This document shows, in pieces, positions 1-5,596 of a stretch of 7,055 nucleotides of DNA. Numbering within the stretch: the first letter of the stretch is position 1; each line of letters opens with the position of its first letter. Position numbers and translations under genes: made by a program. The notes below the pieces were generated by a model. It did not search any database and had not been told where the DNA came from. It worked only from the letters and a program-made list of their open reading frames with translations. Source of the DNA: Desulfobacteria bacterium (GTDB lineage: Bacteria; Desulfobacterota; Desulfobacteria; Desulfobacterales; C00003060). The stretch lies in contig JAQYWL010000152.1 of assembly GCA_030145035.1 (NCBI GenBank), positions 1 to 7,055 of the forward strand. Direction: 5' to 3'.

Positions 1-1
1 C

Positions 2-307
2 TTCAGCTCCCACGTAGACTTTGGGGGTGGTGGGGCTATATCGGATTTCAATGTGAATGTTTCCGGAGGTGGACATAGCGTGCTCATAGACGGCGCTAGT
101 GGAGGCTTTCTTGGTGGCAACCAGTTTGAAATCACCGCTAGTACCGGAACGTGGAAAATGGATGGAATTGAGACTACCAAGATTGATTATAAAGAGGCTT
201 CCGGTTCGGTGTACGGCCCCAATGGCGAGGCAATCGGCGGGGTATGGAAACTGGACAATGATACAAACGATGCTCATGCAACCGGGATGTTCCAGGGTAC
301 CAGATAG
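2..307 (+). CDS. C-terminal fragment of a secreted/surface protein ending in a TbpB-like beta-barrel (5' end outside window)
   Basis: The reading frame is open from the left edge and stops with TAG at 305-307, so only about the last 101 residues are seen. The fragment is Gly/Ser/Thr-rich with alternating hydrophobic residues (FSSHVDFG, ISDFNVNV), typical of antiparallel beta-strands. Its ending, VYGPNGEAIGGVW followed about 13 residues later by ATGMFQGTR, resembles the closing strands of the C-terminal barrel of TbpB, fHbp and HpuA (YGPxAxExGGxF ... VFGAKR). It is clearly related to the C-terminus of the convergent gene at 461-2308: FSSHVDFG aligns with FSCHIDFG, GGVW with GGVW, and ATGMFQGTR with ATGEFHGKR. 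I infer a second Slam-type cargo. The N-terminal part, which would show whether it also carries a FecR domain, lies off the window. The barrel assignment rests on motif resemblance only. Confidence 0.75.
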   Translation, partial: FSSHVDFGGGGAISDFNVNVSGGGHSVLIDGASGGFLGGNQFEITASTGTWKMDGIETTKIDYKEASGSVYGPNGEAIGGVWKLDNDTNDAHATGMFQGTR

Positions 308-339
308 TTTTTTATAAATTGAGTCAGAAGGAGGGATTT

Positions 340-374
340 GGGCTGGCCGGTGGTTGCACTGGTTGGCCCTTTTT
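340..374 (+). terminator. Intrinsic terminator of the left-edge gene
   Basis: A 13-bp stem is formed by 340-352 and 357-369 with a GTTG loop (353-356), followed directly by five T (370-374). Four of the pairs are G-U wobbles in the plus-strand RNA. On the opposite strand the same positions become C-A mismatches, so the hairpin should terminate plus-strand transcription only. It begins 32 bases after the TAG stop at 305-307, as expected for the terminator of that gene. Confidence 0.75.
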
Positions 375-392
375 CTTGTCGCCCGCTACTGC

Positions 393-421
393 ACCCTTTT
401 CCAGCCTGATAGGAAGAGGGT
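393..421. other. Inverted repeat between the convergent genes, without a T tract
   Basis: ACCCTTTTCC (393-402) and GGAAGAGGGT (412-421) can pair over 10 positions around a 9-base loop. All pair in plus-strand RNA, one as G-U; minus-strand RNA has one A-C mismatch. Neither side has a T run, so it is not a classical terminator. It could be a weak or factor-assisted 3'-end structure for the minus-strand gene ending at 461, which shows no better hairpin. Confidence 0.3.
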
Positions 422-460
422 GAGTCGAAGACCGCCGTTTGTTTGGTGAGCGGTTTTATG

Positions 461-2308
461 TTATCTCTTCCCATGAAATTCACCGGTGGCCCATTTCTCA
501 CCGCCATGCGCATGCCAGACGCCGCCAACCCCGTCGGCCTTCGCGCCAAAGCATGAGCCTACGGCGCCTGTGTCCGGACCGGAATAAATGTCAGCCCCAT
601 TAATTGTGCCGGTGAAGCCGCCAACTTCGAAAGACCCGCAACTTCCCAGGGTCCCGCTGCCGCCGGAGATATGAACCTGATGTCCGCCTGATCCATCGTG
701 GACATTAATATCGAAATTGGAAACATGGGCGCTCCCAAAATCTATATGGCAGGAAAAACTACCTGTCAAAACGCTGACGTCTACCTTAGAACTATCCGCA
801 TACACCCCTTTTGCCTCGCCGGTATATGTGGCGCTGAAGTTTTGCTGCTGGAGGAAGGAAACGGTATCCGAGTGGGTGAACTTTCCTTCTACCTCCCATA
901 TGCGGGCTGTGGCGGCGTAATAGCCGGCATCAGTTCCAATTTGCCCTGAGGAGGGATCCGCATCTTGCCACCATCCCCATTTCATATATTCGTGGCCGTT
1001 TTCATCCTTATAACAGCCCCCGTCATTCCACTTAAACAAGTGAGGCGAACCAAGAGCTATATTGCTGCCGTTACCCCAACTGAAATAAGTTACTTTCATA
1101 TCCATGTTGGGATCGATTTCCTCTACCATCATTTTAAAGTCTTCTTTACCCTCGTGATCCACTGCATAGCCAATATGCGTTTCGAGCCCGCCTGAAAATA
1201 AATTAGGGACATGCGAAATATATATTGGGTCCTTGATTACTGGAGAACTCTCATTATAAGCTATGCCATCAGCAGCATCTGTTATTATCGTGGCGAAATA
1301 GCCCCCTTCTTCAGTTGTTTTGCCTTCCCATGTTTCCCATACATCAAGAGGCGCTGTGGTTTGGTCCTGTGTCACATCTATGAACTCACCCGTATCAGTG
1401 GGAATTGTTGCAGTATCATCTGATTCAATAGGAACAGGGGAGTCATCCTCGTCTTCACCTTCTTCTTCAGAGGCATCTTCTCCTTCATCAGCGCCATCCG
1501 CTTCCACTTCAACACCCTCCTCGTCTTCACCTGGCGCCTCGCCTTCAGGCGCCGGCGCCTCGGTCTCCGACATAAACTGTTCGGCCATGCCGGGATCCAT
1601 GTCCTGAACGTTGCCGGCGCCCAAACTGCTTACTTGCAGGTTCTCGCCTTCACCAACCATCTGCGTGGCGCCGTCTACGTGAGAGTAAACCTCCACCTCT
1701 CCCGCGAAACCGTAGACTACGGTCAGCGAGTCGTTAGGGTCGGTTTGTGCTTGGTGCAGAGAACTGACCTCAACCCCGAACTTGGTTCCGCGAACTCCCA
1801 TCACGGCAGTCAGAGTCTTGACTGTGGTGGATATGTCTTTATACCTGAACAAGGGGACCACGTAGAACATGGCCTTCCCCTTCAGCATCCTGATGGTTGA
1901 CTTCTTTTTCTGCAATTCGTGGTTGTCGACAAACTCCTCTATGTCTATTCGGGTGTCCTCACCCATTGTGATCACGTCTTCCGTAGAAAATCTGACTCGG
2001 CACCGGGACTCTTCTAATGTAAATAAGGCATCCTGCTGGAAGATCGCATCGCCTGCGGCCGCAAAGTATGCCTCGCCGGTTTCTTTGTGAAGCACTGCCA
2101 CGTGACCGGTCACGCTCCGGATGAGACCCACGGGTGTTGCCTCTGAAGCCACATAGTAGTCTTTTATGTCAAGAGCCTTCAACTCTTCAGGAAGGGCATC
2201 GCGAGGCGCGGCATTCCCCCGGTTTGGATCAGTATCTGCCAACGCGGCCTGCAACCCGAAAAACAGAAGTGTCAGTGCAAGGACCACAACAATAGAATAT
2301 TGTTTCAT
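461..2308 (-). CDS. Secreted FecR-domain protein with acidic linker and TbpB-like C-terminal beta-barrel; probable Slam cargo
   Basis: The 615-residue product has four visible parts. Residues 1-24 are a Sec signal peptide (cleavage after ALA, before D25) with no lipobox cysteine. Residues about 58-225 are a FecR-type beta domain, including the family signature GVRGTKF at 171-177. Residues 248-296 are an extremely Glu/Asp-rich linker. Residues about 320-615 are Gly- and aromatic-rich, and the last 125 resemble the TbpB/fHbp barrel (YTGEAKG, FSCHIDFG, GGVW, then ATGEFHGKR at the end). The start is placed at the ATG at 2306-2308 because GGAGG lies 5 bases upstream; a frame-matching ATG at 2320 overlaps that ribosome site. 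No sigma factor gene adjoins it, so an anti-sigma role is unlikely. A Slam-like gene is directly upstream on the same strand. The native ligand or role is unknown. An alternative is a purely periplasmic FecR protein. Confidence 0.85.
   Translation of the reverse strand: MKQYSIVVVLALTLLFFGLQAALADTDPNRGNAAPRDALPEELKALDIKDYYVASEATPVGLIRSVTGHVAVLHKETGEAYFAAAGDAIFQQDALFTLEESRCRVRFSTEDVITMGEDTRIDIEEFVDNHELQKKKSTIRMLKGKAMFYVVPLFRYKDISTTVKTLTAVMGVRGTKFGVEVSSLHQAQTDPNDSLTVVYGFAGEVEVYSHVDGATQMVGEGENLQVSSLGAGNVQDMDPGMAEQFMSETEAPAPEGEAPGEDEEGVEVEADGADEGEDASEEEGEDEDDSPVPIESDDTATIPTDTGEFIDVTQDQTTAPLDVWETWEGKTTEEGGYFATIITDAADGIAYNESSPVIKDPIYISHVPNLFSGGLETHIGYAVDHEGKEDFKMMVEEIDPNMDMKVTYFSWGNGSNIALGSPHLFKWNDGGCYKDENGHEYMKWGWWQDADPSSGQIGTDAGYYAATARIWEVEGKFTHSDTVSFLQQQNFSATYTGEAKGVYADSSKVDVSVLTGSFSCHIDFGSAHVSNFDINVHDGSGGHQVHISGGSGTLGSCGSFEVGGFTGTINGADIYSGPDTGAVGSCFGAKADGVGGVWHAHGGEKWATGEFHGKR
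1421..1567 (-). other. Acidic low-complexity linker within the FecR-barrel protein
   Basis: This stretch encodes residues 248-296, about half of them Glu or Asp, with Ala, Gly, Ser and Pro filling in. It joins the FecR domain to the C-terminal half. It is probably a disordered, strongly negative spacer that could extend one domain away from the other or bind cations. The plus-strand Ser/Pro-rich open frame over the same bases is only its shadow. Confidence 0.7.
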
Positions 2309-2313
2309 GCCTG

Positions 2314-2318
2314 CCTCC
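2314..2318 (-). promoter_or_regulatory. Shine-Dalgarno site that fixes the start of the FecR-barrel gene
   Basis: The minus strand reads GGAGG, then a 5-base spacer, then ATG at 2308-2306. The longer reading frame would begin at an ATG (2320-2318) that overlaps this site, so the shorter form beginning MKQYSIVVV is preferred. That form also gives a cleaner signal peptide. Confidence 0.8.
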
Positions 2319-2345
2319 ATAGTTAGTGTTACATATTGAGCGAAC

Positions 2346-2458
2346 TGTCATTTCGACCGCAGGGAGAAATCTTGCGTTTCCAGTAGATTGCAGAACAAAG
2401 ATTTCTCCCTTTATTATTCTCATGTCGCGCCAGGGCGGGCGCTTCGCTCGAAATGACA
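2346..2458. repeat. 113-bp inverted-repeat (MITE/REP-like) element
   Basis: The outer arms are perfect 11-bp inverted repeats: TGTCATTTCGA at 2346-2356 and TCGAAATGACA at 2448-2458. A second nested pair is perfect over 13 bp: AGGGAGAAATCTT at 2361-2373 and AAGATTTCTCCCT at 2398-2410. The right arm carries about 30 extra bases between its two blocks, as if it had gained an insertion. The motif, and the spurious peptides it encodes (MSFRAKR..., FLPAVEMT), match a widely dispersed bacterial intergenic repeat class that I recognise from memory. It lies between the Slam-like gene and the FecR-barrel gene, ending 37 bases upstream of the FecR-barrel start codon. It could form a long hairpin in a shared transcript. 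No coding function is proposed. Confidence 0.8.
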
Positions 2459-2512
2459 AGTTAGGGAGGCTTTTTTTCGAGCCAACCCTTAATTCAATAG
2501 TATTGTCCCCAA

Positions 2513-2536
2513 CCCCCTACCCACCAGTGGAGGGGG
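2513..2536. repeat. Short C/G-rich inverted repeat downstream of the Slam-like gene
   Basis: CCCCCT (2513-2518) pairs with AGGGGG (2531-2536), extended inward by CCA (2521-2523) and TGG (2528-2530) with a 2-base bulge. It begins 26 bases beyond the stop codon of the Slam-like gene. It resembles the C-rich hairpin repeats common in bacterial intergenic DNA. There is no T tract next to it on the minus strand, so termination is doubtful. Confidence 0.4.
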
Positions 2537-2561
2537 AGTTTCTGGATGGACACTAGTTCCG

Positions 2562-4025
2562 TTAGAATCTACACCCTGCACTGACGGTGTAGGTGGTACG
2601 ATCAAAAGTATTAAGGTCGCAATTTGAATCATTGTCCGTATAGCTAAAGGCAAAAGAGGCAAAGAAATATTTTAAAAATCCCTGACTCAATACCGCCGTG
2701 TAACTGTTTCGCTTATCCTTTCGATCTTTATCAATGTCGGTGGGTGGACTACCGTAATAATCCCTCCGGGTCCACTGGTATCGGAGGAAAAACTCTGTGT
2801 TGGTCCGGAACCTGGTGAAACAGGAGAGGGCATAATAGGGACCGTCATAAGTAAATCTGTCAACATCGGCATTGTGATCCTCGTAGCCTGCCGTTGCGGA
2901 GAGTATATGCTTACGATTTACAAGATAGAAGTTTGGTGTCAGCTCAAAACGGTGTTTCTTGCTGTCCAAACCGGAGTTCTTGTCGGCGTGGTATTTTGCA
3001 GTGCTGTAGGAATATAGTCCCTTGAGGCTGAAGTACTGGTTGAAATGGTGCTCATAGTTTGGATCCACGTGGAAGATATAGGAAAGCCGTTTTTTGCCGT
3101 ATTCCAGTTCCGTATATCCAAAAGGAATCTTCAGAATATCGCGGCGGCCCGCCAACCACGGACCGCTAGTGAAATCCGTCGCCATGTAGTTAAAATCGCT
3201 GTAATCAAAATATGACTGGTTGTAAAAAGAGCCGGTCGTATTCCACATCAGCCCGTTTTTTTCGCCCATATCCCAAAGCAGGTTGCCCGCAACATTGGTA
3301 ACCCAAGCTTCATCTTTCAACTTGGCGGATTTTTCGTCCGGTGTATAAGTCCCCGGTCCCAAGAATGAAACCACATCATACTCCTTCTGATCAGGGCCGG
3401 CAGTGATATTGTCGTCCCACAAATATCCTTGCGACAGCCGCAGGTTCCAGAAGACTTTTCGGGACCTTTCTTCGATGGCAGCGAGCATCTTCTCTATGTT
3501 TTTCCGCACCCCGGCAGGAGGGGCGGCCGCCCGGACCAGTTCCAGTTCTTGACGTGCTTCATCGTGGCGGCCCAAGGTGAAGTAGGCAGTTGCCAGCTCC
3601 AGTCTGACCCTGTTCAGCTTGGGGTCTATGGCGAGCATTTTTTTGAATTTTTGGATGGCCAGCCGGATCTCGCCTGTCTTCATGGCGCTTGTGCCGAGCC
3701 AGAACATTATGTCCATGGTTTCCACCTTGCCCGCTATCTCCATAAAAATAGGCAAAGCGAGGGCAAATTCCCTATCGTAGTAGAGGACCAGAGCCTTAGC
3801 GAGCATTTGATCCAGGGCTTCAATCTCCTCCTTGCTCATGCGGCGGAGCTTTTCAATGGCCTCCTGATTGACCTCTTTTGAATCAACCTCGCCGGCAGAC
3901 CGAATCTCTGCCTCCGCCTCTGATGCCTCAGGGCTCAGGGGCTGGGCAAGGGCAGGCTGGGAAAGCAAGAGAGTGATCAAAACAAGCAGAATCGATCCGC
4001 AAGACAATGGCAGCCTATTAGACAT
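2562..4025 (-). CDS. Slam-like outer-membrane translocon (TPR plus DUF560-type beta-barrel)
   Basis: The 487-residue product has a signal peptide (cleavage after ALA, residue 27), a charged helical stretch and TPRs at about 75-170, then a beta-barrel from about 190 to the end. The junction is the best evidence. NRVRLELATAYFTLG (138-152), PPAGVRKNIEKMLAAIEE (169-186) and GYLWDDN (200-206) match the pattern of surface lipoprotein assembly modifiers (Slam): RVRLELA, PPxVRxNI and a DDN near the first strand. The barrel region alternates aromatic and polar residues and ends in Phe (YTVSAGCRF), the usual Bam signal. Known Slams are of similar length and export cargo with TbpB-type barrels across the outer membrane; just such a protein is encoded downstream. 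The ATG at 4023-4025 has a GAGGAGAG ribosome site. The alternative is an unrelated TPR-barrel porin, which I consider less likely. Confidence 0.82.
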   Translation of the reverse strand: MSNRLPLSCGSILLVLITLLLSQPALAQPLSPEASEAEAEIRSAGEVDSKEVNQEAIEKLRRMSKEEIEALDQMLAKALVLYYDREFALALPIFMEIAGKVETMDIMFWLGTSAMKTGEIRLAIQKFKKMLAIDPKLNRVRLELATAYFTLGRHDEARQELELVRAAAPPAGVRKNIEKMLAAIEERSRKVFWNLRLSQGYLWDDNITAGPDQKEYDVVSFLGPGTYTPDEKSAKLKDEAWVTNVAGNLLWDMGEKNGLMWNTTGSFYNQSYFDYSDFNYMATDFTSGPWLAGRRDILKIPFGYTELEYGKKRLSYIFHVDPNYEHHFNQYFSLKGLYSYSTAKYHADKNSGLDSKKHRFELTPNFYLVNRKHILSATAGYEDHNADVDRFTYDGPYYALSCFTRFRTNTEFFLRYQWTRRDYYGSPPTDIDKDRKDKRNSYTAVLSQGFLKYFFASFAFSYTDNDSNCDLNTFDRTTYTVSAGCRF

Positions 4026-4072
4026 AATGATCTCTCCTCAGCAGATGAAGTTCCTTAGTCAAGCCATATAGC

Positions 4073-4100
4073 AGTCTAAATCTTTGGAACGGAGATGCAA
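4073..4100 (-). promoter_or_regulatory. Possible sigma70-type promoter for the Slam-like gene
   Basis: In the 209-bp gap upstream of the Slam-like gene, the minus strand reads TTGCAT (4100-4095), a 16-base spacer, then TAGACT (4078-4073). This would give a leader of roughly 40 bases before the GAGGAGAG site. The match to consensus is moderate. The rest of the gap (4101-4234) shows no convincing terminator or small gene. Confidence 0.22.
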
Positions 4101-4234
4101 GTATCATGCCCTATCGAGGCAGTTTGGAGGGAGGGCAAGCATTTCAATGGGAAAGAATGCGGCGTGGGCATTGCGGTGAGCGGGCTGGTCAAGAATGGGC
4201 GGCCGGAACAAGGAAAAGGGTCTTGAGACAGCTT

Positions 4235-5173
4235 CTAAAAGGAGAGTCCGCAGGAAAGTACAAGCGCCTTGTTCGGCTCAGGCCCTGCCAGGGAGAGGAT
4301 TATCTTTGCGTGCCCTTTCAAATACCTCAAAAAGCGGTTTTTCTCGTCCCGGTTGTACTTATGGGCGCTGCTGACCGCGCTGTAGATATTGCCGGAGTAG
4401 AAGCCAAGTTCAACAAATGTGACAATCCCGCCAAGGGCGTCGTTATCGTGATCAAATGCCTCATAGGCAGTAATGATCAATGCGCAATTGACGAGAAAAG
4501 AGACCAAAGCATCTCTGTATCTTTCACAATACAGATGCCCTGCGCCCGGCACAATGGCAAGCAGCCCTGCAATAGATGGGGATTTACGCTTGAGGAGTTT
4601 TTTCTTGTCCAGTTCCTTCAAGAACTGCTTGAGCCTGTATTTTTCTCTGTTTTGGGCGGAAATATTATCAAAGCAGGCTTGCGCATCTTCCCACAGCCCC
4701 TTTTCCAGATAAACCCAGCCACGCTGATACAGGGCCTCGTCCTTTATGTCCTGATCAGGGGCAATGGCCATTAGACTCTCAAGATTGAGGAGGGCCTCGT
4801 CATAGCGTTTGAGTTGAACATATGCCTCGCTTATTCTAAGATAAGATTTGATCGCATACGCCGAAGTCTGGTATTCATCTATCAGCCGTTCAAACGCTTG
4901 AATGGCTTCTTGATACCGCTCACCTTTAAGATAGGCGACCCCTATCCTGTACCTGGCAAGCTCGACCTGCCTGGCCTCCGGGAAAAAAAATATGAACCGT
5001 TCGTATTCTCCGATCGCTCTATAGCACTCGCCTTTTTGAAAATAGTGTTCGGCAAACTGAAATTGACGGTCGGGATCGAGGAGAACTGCCGGGCCGGCGT
5101 ACGAATAGACAGGGAAAAGACAGATTGCGATGGCTACAGCGGCCACAAGCCATCCTGTCCCCTCAACGCTCAC
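4235..5173 (-). CDS. TPR protein with C-terminal hydrophobic domain, encoded next to yidD
   Basis: An N-terminal hydrophobic segment (about residues 14-32 counted from the ATG at 5191) acts as signal peptide or anchor. It is followed by four or so TPR-like helical pairs (about 42-180) and a Lys-rich hinge. A hydrophobic domain at about 205-275 contains PGAGHLYCERYRDALVSFL, of the PGxGxxYxGRxxDA type seen in small multi-pass membrane domains. Two starts are possible. GTG at 5173 has GGTGG four bases upstream and is chosen here; ATG at 5191 lacks a visible ribosome site and would add six residues. Either start overlaps the 3' end of the yidD frame (stop at 5163-5165), so translation is probably coupled. 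I do not recognise a named family. A role with YidD in envelope protein assembly is inference from position only. Confidence 0.8.
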   Translation of the reverse strand: MSVEGTGWLVAAVAIAICLFPVYSYAGPAVLLDPDRQFQFAEHYFQKGECYRAIGEYERFIFFFPEARQVELARYRIGVAYLKGERYQEAIQAFERLIDEYQTSAYAIKSYLRISEAYVQLKRYDEALLNLESLMAIAPDQDIKDEALYQRGWVYLEKGLWEDAQACFDNISAQNREKYRLKQFLKELDKKKLLKRKSPSIAGLLAIVPGAGHLYCERYRDALVSFLVNCALIITAYEAFDHDNDALGGIVTFVELGFYSGNIYSAVSSAHKYNRDEKNRFLRYLKGHAKIILSLAGPEPNKALVLSCGLSF

Positions 5174-5588
5174 TGTGCCACCAGAAATCATTGTTTTCTA
5201 AGGGGTCATGAAACCTTTCTTCTACACCATTTATGTAAATGACACGAGCCTTGCGCATTTCATCTGCCTCGTGGAGCAGTCGATCACAAGTCATCACCCA
5301 TCCTACGAAAAACCCATGTTTTTCAAAACAAAGGAGGCTGTATCTCGAACAGGAGGGATACATGGGACACGTTTTACCATCGATTGGCGAAATGTAGTTC
5401 CTGTGGACCTTAACGATGGAACGAAGAGGGTTGATTTTACAACCTGCCCGTGATCGCTCTCGCTCAGGAGAGGCGGGCGGGCGTATTTCTCCCCATGGCC
5501 CCCTGAACGGTTCACTCTATGCGACGCTGGCGAAGCCAAACATGAGAAACAAAGAGACTATAGACGGAAAAAGGACGCGTGTTCTCAT
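5163..5588 (-). pseudogene. yidD: YidD-family membrane protein insertion factor, signal-peptide type, interrupted by an in-frame TAG
   Basis: The frame starts at ATG 5588-5586, 8 bases after the metE-like stop, with AAGG just upstream. Codons 1-23 encode a clear signal peptide ending ASVA. Codon 24 is TAG (5519-5517). The same frame then stays open for 117 codons to TGA at 5165-5163. That stretch carries the YidD signature: RNYISPIDGKTCPMYPSCSR (63-82), FEKHGFF, MTCDRLLHEADE and a closing DPLENNDFWW. Known YidD proteins help YidC insert inner-membrane proteins; signal-peptide variants with this tail occur in deltaproteobacteria, from memory. After the amber there is no ATG, GTG or TTG until codon 76, inside the conserved motif, so a downstream restart would lose the domain's first half. 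It is either a recent nonsense mutant, a sequencing error, or read through. The family call is firm; the status is open. Confidence 0.75.
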
Positions 5589-5596
5589 GGCTAACC

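Noticed and set aside
1320..1607. Ser/Pro-rich plus-strand open frame resembling a mucin-like linker
   Set aside because: It is the complement of the acidic Glu/Asp linker of the FecR-barrel protein, which alone explains the composition.
461..2308. FecR as anti-sigma regulator of an iron-uptake system
   Set aside because: No ECF sigma factor or TonB-dependent receptor gene is present, and the protein has a cleavable signal peptide rather than a cytoplasmic sigma-binding domain and transmembrane anchor.
2346..2458. CRISPR-like repeats
   Set aside because: The repeated blocks are inverted and nested, not direct repeats with regular unique spacers.
2229..2459. Minus-strand frame beginning MSFRAKR
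   Set aside because: It is translated from the inverted-repeat element and runs into the FecR gene out of frame; such peptides are known annotation artefacts of this repeat type.
3429..3881. 150-codon plus-strand open frame
   Set aside because: It lies wholly antisense to the TPR and junction part of the Slam-like gene and resembles no family; a shadow of GC-rich coding sequence.
4106..4774. 222-codon plus-strand open frame
   Set aside because: Mostly antisense to the TPR/membrane gene. The minus-strand product has coherent TPR and membrane features; this one does not.
5303..5539. 78-codon minus-strand frame starting at 5539
   Set aside because: It reads the YidD region in the wrong frame; the YidD motifs and signal peptide are in the frame starting at 5588.
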